From positions 1-64,000 of the forward strand of contig NZ_MSDU01000017.1 in the NCBI RefSeq assembly GCF_001936625.1: a DNA stretch of 64,000 nt, read 5' to 3'. The position numbers and the translations under genes were made by a program. Within the stretch, counting starts at the first letter, position 1. Each line of letters starts with the position of its first letter. This DNA comes from Domibacillus antri (GTDB taxonomy: Bacteria; Bacillota; Bacilli; Bacillales; Domibacillaceae). Shown in pieces: positions 10,205 through 16,833 of this stretch. The notes beneath the pieces were generated by a model. It was not told the DNA's origin, ran no database searches, and saw only the letters and a program-made list of their open reading frames with translations.

Positions 10205-10231
10205 ATAAAATGGCTGGGAGAGGTATACGAT
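10205..10231 (+). promoter_or_regulatory. Sigma-E-type promoter of cotJABC
   Basis: ATA at 10205-10207, a 16-base spacer, then TATACGAT at 10224-10231. This matches the mother-cell sigma-E pattern ATA-N16-CATACANT at all but two fixed positions and lies 33 bases before cotJA. Confidence 0.65.
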
Positions 10232-10263
10232 GATAGAGTAAATCATTTAGTGAGGAGAAAAAA

Positions 10264-10500
10264 ATGGAAAATCATCCTAAGACGTTTACGAAAGTAAAGT
10301 CGTATGTTCCTTTTCATGGTCCCTGTGATCCTTGTCCACCCATTGGCCGTAAGTACTACCGCACTCCGCCGAATTTATATGTAGGATTTCAGCAGCCAAG
10401 TCTTCCACAGTTTTCACCTGCAGAAGCATTGATGAAAGGAACTCTATGGCCCGTTTTTTATGACTTTTATGAAAATCCTTACAAAAAAAGGAGAGTGTAA
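10264..10500 (+). CDS. cotJA: Spore coat-associated protein CotJA
   Basis: A 78-residue protein with the CotJA hallmarks: FHGPCDPCPPIGRKYYRTPP, then NLYVGFQQPSLPQFSP and the end ALMKGTLWPVFYDFYENPY. In Bacillus subtilis CotJA and CotJC depend on each other for assembly into the coat. It opens the cotJABC operon, five bases before cotJB, with GTGAGGAG ahead of ATG 10264 and a sigma-E-type promoter upstream, so expression in the mother cell is expected. Confidence 0.93.
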   Translation: MENHPKTFTKVKSYVPFHGPCDPCPPIGRKYYRTPPNLYVGFQQPSLPQFSPAEALMKGTLWPVFYDFYENPYKKRRV

Positions 10501-10505
10501 GAGTC

Positions 10506-10769
10506 ATGGTCAAGACATTACCGAACGAATACTATCTGCAGATGGAGGAAATTCAGGCTGCCGACTTTGTTCTCATTGAATTAATGCTGTATTTAGACAC
10601 ACATCCGACAGATACACAGGCGATTCAGCAGTACAACCAATTTGCGCAATACAGTAAGCAGTTAAAACGAAAATTTGAGTCATCATTCGGCCCCATGCAG
10701 CAAGGAAGCCTGAATCAAACACTTGATTTTTGGACTTGGAAGAGCAGCCCGTGGCCTTGGCAAATATAA
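10506..10769 (+). CDS. cotJB: Spore coat protein CotJB
   Basis: An 87-residue soluble protein matching CotJB throughout: EEIQAADFVLIELMLYLDTH, then the middle YNQFAQYSKQLKRKFE and the tryptophan-rich tail DFWTWKSSPWPWQ. It sits between cotJA and cotJC with the usual spacing (24 bases to cotJC) and AGGAGAGTG upstream. Its own molecular role is not known; it belongs to the sigma-E coat operon. Confidence 0.93.
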   Translation: MVKTLPNEYYLQMEEIQAADFVLIELMLYLDTHPTDTQAIQQYNQFAQYSKQLKRKFESSFGPMQQGSLNQTLDFWTWKSSPWPWQI

Positions 10770-10793
10770 CAAAAGGAAAAAGGCGGGAATTGA

Positions 10794-11363
10794 ATGTGGA
10801 CGTATGAAAAAAAACTCCAATACCCTGTAAAGGTCAGTACTTGTAATCCCACTTTGGCAAAATTTTTAATGGAGCAATATGGTGGTGCGGATGGAGAGCT
10901 GGCTGCGGCTCTCCGGTATTTAAATCAACGTTATACGATTCCCGAAAAAGTAATCGGTTTGTTAACGGACATCGGAACAGAAGAATTTGCTCATTTGGAA
11001 ATGATTGCAACGATGATCTATAAGCTGACAAAAGATGCCACTCCCGATCAGCTGAGAGAGGCTGGTCTGGGGGAACATTATGTAGCGCATGACAGTGCTT
11101 TATTTTACAGTAATGCAGCCGGTGTTCCATTTACCGCTGCCTATATTCAGGCAAAGGGGGATCCAATTGCCGATCTTTATGAAGATATAGCGGCAGAAGA
11201 AAAAGCGAGAGCGACCTATCAATGGATTATTGATATGTCTGATGATCCGGACTTAAATGATTCACTTCGTTTTTTGAGGGAAAGAGAAATTATTCACTCG
11301 CAGCGCTTTAGAGAAGCTGTTGAAATATTAAAAGAAGAACGGGACCGGAAAAAAGTATTCTAA
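10794..11363 (+). CDS. cotJC: Spore coat manganese catalase-like protein CotJC
   Basis: A 189-residue dimanganese catalase family protein. It begins MWTYEKKLQYPVKV and carries the metal-ligand helices EQYGGADGELAAALRYLNQR, DIGTEEFAHLEMIATMIY and EDIAAEEKARATYQ. Family members decompose hydrogen peroxide; in the coat this one may protect the forming spore, which is inferred. Full length for CotJC. The start follows GGCGGGAA. A terminator follows. Confidence 0.93.
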   Translation: MWTYEKKLQYPVKVSTCNPTLAKFLMEQYGGADGELAAALRYLNQRYTIPEKVIGLLTDIGTEEFAHLEMIATMIYKLTKDATPDQLREAGLGEHYVAHDSALFYSNAAGVPFTAAYIQAKGDPIADLYEDIAAEEKARATYQWIIDMSDDPDLNDSLRFLREREIIHSQRFREAVEILKEERDRKKVF

Positions 11364-11421
11364 TTTGTCTATGTAACTGCCTAGTCCGCAGCATTTTGAA
11401 ACGAATGTCTTTATTTATTCG

Positions 11422-11459
11422 GGCACTTTCACTAAAATCAAGTGGAGGTGCCTTTATTT
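11422..11459 (+). terminator. Terminator of cotJABC
   Basis: Stem GGCACTTTCACT / AGTGGAGGTGCC (with G-U pairs), 7-base loop, then TTTATTTT. Confidence 0.75.
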
Positions 11460-11500
11460 TGTATGCAAATTTATGACAAAAGAATGGAGATTAAGGAGTC

Positions 11501-12532
11501 ATGACTTTAGGACCGCGTGTACTAAAAACAGGGATTGCTGTGGCATTAGCGTTATACATATGCTTTATTTTAAATTTGGAACCTGCTGTTTTTGCTGGAG
11601 TGGCGGCTGTTTTTACGGTTCAGCCGTCGATTTATCGTACATGGAAACATATACTGGACCAGATGCTCACGAATACCATGGGGGCGGCCATTGCTCTTTT
11701 TTCCATTTATCTTCTCGGTGATAACCCGATTATTATTGGGCTGATTATGATGTTAGTCATTTCATTGAGCTTGAAAATGAAGATGGAGAGCACGATCCCG
11801 CTGACACTTGTGACAGTACTGGCGATTATGAGTGCCCCGGGCAATGAGGATCTTTTTTTTACATTGAATCGATTTTTAATTATCCTGGTCGGCATTGGAT
11901 CGGCACTATTGGTCAATCTTTTGATTTTACCGCCGAAATATAAAAAAAATTACTTAGATAAAGTGCAGTCCATTTTTCAAAATATGTCGCTGCTGCTTCG
12001 GACGGCAGTTTCAAACGAAATGACAGAAACTTCTTTTCAAGAACATAGTAAAACACTGAGGGAGGATATTCAAAAGCTGGAGGAGCAGTATAAAATATTT
12101 GACGAAGAAAGAGGGAAAATGGCAAAATTGCGGCCTTTGGATGTCAGAGAGATCGTTGTGTTTAAACAAATGTTAAAAACGCTTCAGCAGGGGGAAGAAG
12201 TTTTAGAAAACATCGAAGAACACTATTTTCAAAGCAGCACGAACAAGGAAGAAGACCAGCTTTTCGATGCCCATCTTGAACAGCTGATTAAATATCACGA
12301 ATATTTGTTATTAAAGTATAAAGGCATGATCAGAGAACAGGATGACCGGAGCGAAATCACGATCAGAGATAAGAGCGGAGTGTTTTTCGAGCAAACGATG
12401 GAGCAGTACAGTCAAAACAAAGCTCAAAAATGGCGCTTATTGATCATCGCTTCCTCGATTGTTGAATATACGTTTCATTTACAGCGGTTGGATCAATTGA
12501 TCGACCAGTATTACAAAATTAGAAATAAGTGA
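11501..12532 (+). CDS. Aromatic acid exporter-like (ArAE_1/FUSC) membrane protein
   Basis: A 343-residue protein with about six membrane helices in residues 8-150 (KTGIAVALALYICFILNL, FAGVAAVFTVQPSIYRTW, TMGAAIALFSIYLLG) and a long helical cytoplasmic domain after that. This is the layout of the ArAE_1 family found across Bacillus. Export of aromatic carboxylic acids is known for distant homologues only, so the substrate here is an inference. AAGGAG sits close before ATG 11501. It is followed after 16 bases by the antiporter remnant, possibly the same operon. Confidence 0.8.
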   Translation: MTLGPRVLKTGIAVALALYICFILNLEPAVFAGVAAVFTVQPSIYRTWKHILDQMLTNTMGAAIALFSIYLLGDNPIIIGLIMMLVISLSLKMKMESTIPLTLVTVLAIMSAPGNEDLFFTLNRFLIILVGIGSALLVNLLILPPKYKKNYLDKVQSIFQNMSLLLRTAVSNEMTETSFQEHSKTLREDIQKLEEQYKIFDEERGKMAKLRPLDVREIVVFKQMLKTLQQGEEVLENIEEHYFQSSTNKEEDQLFDAHLEQLIKYHEYLLLKYKGMIREQDDRSEITIRDKSGVFFEQTMEQYSQNKAQKWRLLIIASSIVEYTFHLQRLDQLIDQYYKIRNK

Positions 12533-12548
12533 GAAAGAAGGGATGTAA

Positions 12549-13044
12549 ATGACCTATCTGTTATTAACTATCGGATTCGCATTATTAATTAAAGGAGCGG
12601 ACTGGTTTGTAGAGGGAGCATCCAACATTGCCGGATTACTGCGGGTGCCATCTATTTTAATCGGATTGACGATTGTGGCCTTTGGTACAAGCTCTCCTGA
12701 ATCTACCGTCAGCATCATCGCTGCTTTAGAAGGCAATGCCGATATTGCATTGGGAAATGTGGTCGGCAGTAATATTTTTAACATCACGTTAGTAGTCGGG
12801 TTAACAGCTTTGATCAATCCATTAAAAGTAGAAAGTGAAACCATTCGAAAAGAAATTCCTTTGCACTAAAAAACAAAGTGAAATTGCTCTTGGAAACATT
12901 GTTGGGAGCAATATTTTTAATATTTTATTTGTACTCGGCGCTTCTTCCGTTATTTCGCCGCTTGCAGTAAATAACAAAGTCTTCCTCGACGTGATACTCA
13001 TGCTTGTCTTCACGATTGTCTTAATTTCTGAAATTATTAAATCC
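12549..13044 (+). pseudogene. Calcium/cation antiporter (CaCA, YrbG-like), internally deleted and truncated
   Basis: The first half is a normal CaCA antiporter with the alpha-1 repeat (TIVAFGTSSPESTVSI, ALGNVVGSNIFNI) up to RKEIPL. At about 12863 the sequence jumps, with a frame change, to the middle of the alpha-2 repeat (KKQSEIALGNIVGSNIFNIL). About 100 residues, including the second GTSxPE motif, are missing. The protein then runs into the 15-G tract at 13045 without its C-terminal helices. Intact members have about 310-330 residues. It cannot form the two-repeat exchanger. Decay and misassembly are both possible. Confidence 0.8.
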
Positions 13045-13075
13045 GGGGGGGGGGGGGGGCCCCCCCCCCCCCCCC
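13045..13075. other. G15C16 tract joining two unrelated truncated genes, probable assembly artefact
   Basis: Exactly 15 G followed by 16 C. On the left the plus-strand antiporter stops short; on the right the minus-strand qoxA stops short. The tract at 7815 also begins with exactly 15 G then C. The join is probably technical, so the true spacing between 13044 and 13076 is unknown. Confidence 0.8.
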
Positions 13076-13485
13076 TTTCCGAGGTCGTTCGAACCGTCAC
13101 GATAGAAAGAAAGATCACGATAATGACAGGAATAATCGTCCAAATAATTTCCAGCGTTTTGTTTCCTTCTTCGTGAGGTGGTTCATAATCCTCGGCCATC
13201 TTGGAGGCGCGATATTTGATCAGCATATACGCGTATAAAATGTATACAACCAATAAAATCACACCCATTACGAGAATCGAAAGAATAATTGTGTCTGACA
13301 GTGTTTTGGCAGACGGTCCTTTTGGATCGAGCACCATCAACGGATTTTGACAACCAGCCAGAACAGTAGTAATTAAAAATAAACAGCAAAAAGATTGTTA
13401 ACAAATTCACAATCAAAAGAGAAATAATACCTGCTGTAAATTTGTTACAAACTTTATGCCAAATATATATATTAGTCCTCTCCAT
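13076..13485 (-). pseudogene. qoxA: Quinol oxidase subunit II (QoxA), partial and frameshifted
   Basis: The mature start is a lipoprotein site TTVLAGC followed by QNPLMVLDPKGPSAKTLSD, the hallmark of QoxA. Two membrane helices follow (TIILSILVMGVILLVVYILY and WTIIPVIIVIFLSIVTV). It is cut at the homopolymer tract, so the CuA-less cupredoxin domain is missing. The signal peptide begins in another frame (ATG 13485): one extra T in a run of five at 13375-13379 breaks it, and with four the frame reads LLFILITTVLAGC. QoxB, QoxC and QoxD are not in the window. Subunit II of cytochrome aa3 quinol oxidase is anchored to the outer face of the membrane. Confidence 0.8.
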
Positions 13486-13683
13486 TCAAAAAAACAAATA
13501 AAAAGAATATTTGTCACAAAAGGTTCAATTATATGGATTTCAAAGGTTAAAAGGGAAAAAAAGAACTGTTCAAAAATCTAAAAAATGTTCAAATTTTTGA
13601 AAGTGTTAACATTAACAGAGGAAAAAAATATTAAATAATGAGGGGATTTTATAGATAAAAAACGAACTGGCGTGCGTAATTAT

Positions 13684-13691
13684 GGTATAAT
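13684..13691 (+). promoter_or_regulatory. Extended -10 promoter of the first type I toxin
   Basis: TGG-TATAAT with TATAAT at 13686-13691, an extended -10 element. The -35 region is weak. A start near 13698 gives an 80-base leader ahead of the toxin. Confidence 0.6.
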
Positions 13692-13778
13692 AGAGGAACA
13701 ATAGAATGGGTTTCTCAAGGGTGGACCGGCGCACTCCTCTGTATGTCTTAATTTATATAGAGAAGGGGGGGCTGCTGT

Positions 13779-13865
13779 ATGACGGTATTTGAATCTTTAA
13801 TGATGTTCGCAATTGCTTTTGCGGGTCTGGTCGTTTCAATTCTGTCATTCCATAAAAAAAATTAA
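13779..13865 (+). CDS. Holin-like type I toxin, 28 aa (BsrG/TxpA-type)
   Basis: The peptide MTVFESLMMFAIAFAGLVVS plus ILSFHKKN has the consensus of the Hol_Tox family: MTV-x-ESLM start, one membrane helix and a basic tail. Relatives such as TxpA and BsrG in Bacillus subtilis damage the membrane when their antisense RNA is lost. AAGGGGGGG precedes ATG 13779. The leader contains CTCCTCT, which can pair with AGAGAAGG around the ribosome site. A convergent antisense promoter lies at 14008-14036. Too short for ordinary gene finders. Confidence 0.8.
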   Translation: MTVFESLMMFAIAFAGLVVSILSFHKKN

Positions 13866-13901
13866 AACCGCCCTTGAGTTTTAGCGAACTCGGGCTGTTT
13901 T
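13864..13901. terminator. Hairpin after the toxin stop, terminator of the antisense RNA
   Basis: AAAACCGCCC-TTGAGTT against AACTC-GGGCTGTTTT. On the minus strand it is followed by eight T, a strong terminator; on the plus strand the tail is only four T. Confidence 0.7.
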
Positions 13902-13949
13902 AATCGGCTGATGCGCTGATCCCCGTAAAGGGAACCTGCTATTGTATTC

Positions 13950-13986
13950 GCCGCTTCGATGTGTCCAGCATCGGGCGGCACTTTTT
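13950..13986 (+). terminator. Terminator of the first toxin mRNA
   Basis: GCCGCTTCGATG / CATCGGGCGGC (one bulge, G-U pairs), 7-base loop, then ACTTTTT. Confidence 0.7.
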
Positions 13987-14007
13987 AATGTATGTTGATC
14001 TGACCTC

Positions 14008-14036
14008 ATTATACCCTTAAATTGATGTTTTGAAAA
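14008..14036 (-). promoter_or_regulatory. Antisense RNA promoter
   Basis: Read on the minus strand: TTTTCA (14036-14031), 17-base spacer, TATAAT (14013-14008). No gene follows in that direction except the antisense of the toxin. Confidence 0.7.
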
Positions 14037-14147
14037 TAGATACGGCTGGGCTGTGCAGCACATTCTATCCTTTTTTTAAAAAAAAGGGAACTTATCAGCC
14101 GTTAAACACTTCATGCTGAACCGGAAACATTTTTCCTGCATCTTTCT

Positions 14148-14474
14148 TTACGAAGCCATTTGACGGCATGCTTCCGCACATTTGAAACATGCTTCTGCAC
14201 ATCGCTGGCAATGGTCATGATCATGTTTCTTGCATTCGTTGCCGCACGCCTCACAAATTTCTGCACATAACCGGCAAATCTGTGCTGCAAATGGGCTGTT
14301 TCTTTGCATCGATTGCGCAGCAAATGCACAAATTTCCGCACATTCGCGATCCAGTCTAATGCACTCTGCCATCATTTTGACATGGTCTTCGGATAAACAT
14401 TTGTCAAAACACTCGTTACATGCCGCTAAACATTCCAAACAAGCTTGAATACAATCATGAAAGTTATGGTTCAT
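14148..14474 (-). CDS. Four-helix-bundle copper storage protein (Csp/YhjQ-like)
   Basis: A 108-residue protein with 19 cysteines arranged as helical CxxC, CxxxC repeats (CIQACLECLAACNECFDKC near the start, CAEACFKCAEAC at the end) plus histidines KHDHDHC. This is the DUF326/YhjQ family, whose studied members (Csp) line the inside of a four-helix bundle with thiols and store many Cu(I) ions. No signal peptide is present, so it should be cytosolic like Csp3. It is divergent from the CWB2 lipoprotein and opens the copper island. Start ATG 14474 has GGGAGGAA upstream. Confidence 0.9.
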   Translation of the reverse strand: MNHNFHDCIQACLECLAACNECFDKCLSEDHVKMMAECIRLDRECAEICAFAAQSMQRNSPFAAQICRLCAEICEACGNECKKHDHDHCQRCAEACFKCAEACRQMAS

Positions 14475-14597
14475 CGTTTATTCCTCCCGTTTATAGTTTA
14501 CGCTTATACTATTACCGATTATTTCGTGTCTAAACTAAAAAGATAAAACTCCTTCATTTCTGCACAATTTCTTTTTACAATAAATGTGAGGATCATA

Positions 14598-14634
14598 TGC
14601 ACAAATTCTGCACATTTAACGGGTATGGTATAGA
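14598..14634 (+). promoter_or_regulatory. Predicted response-regulator box and promoter of the CWB2 lipoprotein
   Basis: Direct repeat TGCACA-AATTC-TGCACA (14598-14603 and 14609-14614, 11-base period) followed nine bases later by TATGGTATAGAT, within which TGG-TATAGA is an extended -10. The 14-base core ACAAATTCTGCACA recurs exactly ahead of the response regulator at 16072. An extra single TGCACA lies at 14561. Confidence 0.6.
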
Positions 14635-14665
14635 TGTGAATAAAATGGAATGGAGGACAAGAGAG

Positions 14666-15958
14666 ATGAAAAAAAGCTTTAAAGGATTCGTGATCGTTAC
14701 CGCTTTATCCGCGGCATTAGCCGCCTGCTCCAATGATGATTCGAACAATATGGATCATGAAAATATGGATGAAATGGATCATGAAAACATGGAAGGCATG
14801 GATCATGAAGAAGGCGAAACCAGCAGCGGAGTATCTGCAGAGAAGTTAGCAGAATTTGCAGCGCCCCCTGAACAGATGAATGAGAAGGCTCAAGAAAACC
14901 TTCTCACAGTCAATACAAAAAATACAACCCGGTTAAATACGCAGGATCCGACTGAAATGTCCCTCCTCGTATCTCAAACGATTTGGCCGGCTACTCATCA
15001 AGAGAATCAGCCGGGAACGGTCATTTTAGTTCCGGATGACAACTGGCAGATTGGATTGGCTGCGGCTGACCTCATTCATCACCCGAACAATGGACCTGTT
15101 TTGCTGACCAATAAAAATGAGTTATCCGATGAAACATTGAATGAGATAAACAGATTGAATCCGAAAGGCAATAAGGAAGGTACGCAGGTGATGATGATGG
15201 GGGACATTTCTGAAAACGTATCGAACCAATTGTCACAGTTTGAAGTGGAACGAATTGACGGAACAGATCCTGCCCAATTCGCGGCTGCAGTGGATAAAAA
15301 ATATGCAGACGTATCGGGTGGAGAGTTTCCGGAAGGCGTCATTATCGTTTCCTCCGAAGAAGAGGCAAAAGAATATTCTATACCGGCCATTAATTGGATT
15401 GCCCACATGCCGGAACCTGTTTTGTATGTGAATAAGGATGGTATCCCGGAGGCAACCAAAACAGCCTTGCAGGAAAGAGAAAATGCCTCTCTCTATATTT
15501 TAGGCCCGTCTTCCATTGTATCTGACGAGATTGAAACGGAACTCGGTGAGTATGGAAATGTCACACGGATTGCCGGAGAGGACCCTGTTTCAAATGCCAT
15601 CGAATTCGCCAAATTTAAAGATGAGGAAACATCCTTCGGGTGGGGATTAACAGACCCTGGTCATGGCGTATCTTTTGTTTCCAGCGCAACCCCGGAACTT
15701 GCTCTTGCCGCAGCGCCATTTTCTCATTTGGGGAAACATGCGCCGATGATCTGGCTTGAAAATGGAAAGATGAACGAATCGGTTTACGATTTTCTGGCTT
15801 CTTTAAAACCGACCTTCCAAGACGATCCGACGCAAGGTCCGTATAACCATGGTTATATTATTGGCGGACAGGATGCTGTATCATTCCAGTCTCAAGGGAT
15901 CATTGATGATAAACTTGAAATTGTTCAGGAAGATGGAGAAGGCCACGGCGGCCATTAA
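14666..15958 (+). CDS. His/Met-rich lipoprotein with cell-wall-binding repeat 2 (CWB2) domains
   Basis: A 430-residue exported lipoprotein with signal peptide ending ALAAC. Directly after the anchor comes a metal-binding-like stretch of repeated MDHENM units, and the C-terminus is GHGGH. The body (about 75-420) has repeated VILVPDDNWQIGLAAADLI, GPVLLTNKNELSDETLNEI and VERIDGTDPAQFAAAV segments, the pattern of CWB2 cell-wall-binding repeats. It probably sits at the outer membrane face or wall and binds copper; this is inferred from composition and context. The TGGAGGACAAG site fixes the start at 14666; a longer reading from 14597 would cover the promoter box. It is followed by a terminator and the two-component genes. 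Confidence 0.75.
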   Translation: MKKSFKGFVIVTALSAALAACSNDDSNNMDHENMDEMDHENMEGMDHEEGETSSGVSAEKLAEFAAPPEQMNEKAQENLLTVNTKNTTRLNTQDPTEMSLLVSQTIWPATHQENQPGTVILVPDDNWQIGLAAADLIHHPNNGPVLLTNKNELSDETLNEINRLNPKGNKEGTQVMMMGDISENVSNQLSQFEVERIDGTDPAQFAAAVDKKYADVSGGEFPEGVIIVSSEEEAKEYSIPAINWIAHMPEPVLYVNKDGIPEATKTALQERENASLYILGPSSIVSDEIETELGEYGNVTRIAGEDPVSNAIEFAKFKDEETSFGWGLTDPGHGVSFVSSATPELALAAAPFSHLGKHAPMIWLENGKMNESVYDFLASLKPTFQDDPTQGPYNHGYIIGGQDAVSFQSQGIIDDKLEIVQEDGEGHGGH

Positions 15959-15977
15959 AAAACGAGTATCATGCTAT

Positions 15978-16029
15978 ATAACAGCTCCCGCCCAGATTAT
16001 GAACAGAAGGCTGGGGCTGTTATTTTTAT
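15978..16029 (+). terminator. Terminator of the CWB2 lipoprotein gene
   Basis: ATAACAGCTCCCGCC / GGCTGGGGCTGTTAT with a 16-base loop, followed by TTTTATTT. Confidence 0.8.
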
Positions 16030-16068
16030 TTGATTTTAAATGAAGAAAACAATTATTTAAATCAAATC

Positions 16069-16100
16069 TCTACAAATTCTGCACAACGGCCATGTATACT
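16069..16100 (+). promoter_or_regulatory. Predicted response-regulator box and promoter of the two-component operon
   Basis: TCTACA-AATTC-TGCACA (16069-16085) with an 11-base period, then nine bases, then TATACT at 16095-16100. Same geometry as at 14598, suggesting autoregulation. Confidence 0.6.
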
Positions 16101-16128
16101 AGTGGATATACGGCAAAGGGGAAAAGCA

Positions 16129-16833
16129 ATGAAAAAAACAGTTTTAATTGTCGATGATGAATGGAATATGAGAAATCTGCTTAAAATTCACTTGATGAAA
16201 GACTATGCCATTACCGAATGCAGCAATGGGAGAGAGGCCATTGACCTTGTTAAGATAAACTCTTTTGATTTGATTCTTCTGGATATTATGATGCCCGAAA
16301 TGGACGGATGGGAAGTATGTCAGGCCATCAGGAAAATGAAATCGACACCCATCATGATGCTAACAGCCAGAAATGAATTAAAAGACAAAGTTCATGGCCT
16401 TGAAATAGGGGCAGATGATTACTTAATTAAACCATTTGAATCGGAAGAGCTTTTAGCCAGAGTAAAGGCCTTATTAAGAAGGGCCGAATTAAACCATGAC
16501 CATGTTCAAGGGGCGTCTATTTTATACAGCAATGGATTTTTCCGAATGGACCAGGAAGGGCGTCAAGTATTTCTGAAAGAGGAAATATTAGAATTAACAC
16601 CTAAAGAATATGAATTGCTTGAAACAATCGCAATGAGTCCGAAAAGAGTTTTCACGAGAGACGTTCTGCTTGACACTTTATGGGGATTTCATGATTACCG
16701 GGACACGAGGACAGTAGACAGCCATGTGAAAAACATTCGTATTAAAATCAGAAATAAAGGCATTGACTATAATCCGATCCAAACGGTCTGGGGAATAGGG
16801 TATAAGTTTCAAGAGCCGGATGAGACAATATGA
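16129..16833 (+). CDS. OmpR-family response regulator of the metal island
   Basis: A 234-residue regulator. The receiver domain has the acidic pair in LIVDDEWN, phosphoacceptor Asp52 (LILLDIMMPEMDG) and Lys101 (LIKPF). A winged-helix OmpR DNA-binding domain covers about 130-230 (LTPKEYELLE, RTVDSHVKNIRIKI, TVWGIGYKF). It should be phosphorylated by the kinase encoded next, with which it overlaps by four bases. The start at ATG 16129 follows AAAGGGGAAA. The 11-base direct repeats at three promoters of the island are the likely binding sites, since OmpR/PhoB proteins bind such repeats as tandem dimers. Envelope metal or oxidative stress is a plausible signal, by context only. Confidence 0.9.
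   Translation: MKKTVLIVDDEWNMRNLLKIHLMKDYAITECSNGREAIDLVKINSFDLILLDIMMPEMDGWEVCQAIRKMKSTPIMMLTARNELKDKVHGLEIGADDYLIKPFESEELLARVKALLRRAELNHDHVQGASILYSNGFFRMDQEGRQVFLKEEILELTPKEYELLETIAMSPKRVFTRDVLLDTLWGFHDYRDTRTVDSHVKNIRIKIRNKGIDYNPIQTVWGIGYKFQEPDETI

Larger units (their letters stand above)
13854..14001 (-). ncRNA. Predicted antisense antitoxin RNA of the first type I locus
   Basis: A minus-strand promoter (14008-14036) would start an RNA near 14001. It would end at the hairpin 13864-13901 followed by eight U (A run at 13854-13861), just at the toxin stop codon. The RNA of about 148 bases contains no good ORF and is complementary to the 3' end of the toxin message, which reaches the plus-strand terminator at 13950-13986. 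This is the arrangement of bsrG/SR4-type pairs. Inferred, not shown. Confidence 0.65.

Noticed and set aside
10046-10246. A 66-codon minus-strand ORF before cotJA
   Set aside because: It covers the sigma-E-type promoter and has no ribosome site or family likeness.
12822-13340. A 172-codon minus-strand frame running through the second G/C tract
   Set aside because: It fuses the start of qoxA to the antisense of the antiporter through poly-glycine/proline codons.
14597-14665. Longer N-terminus for the CWB2 lipoprotein
   Set aside because: It would cover the promoter box and place a non-signal sequence before a perfect lipoprotein signal peptide with its own ribosome site at 14666.
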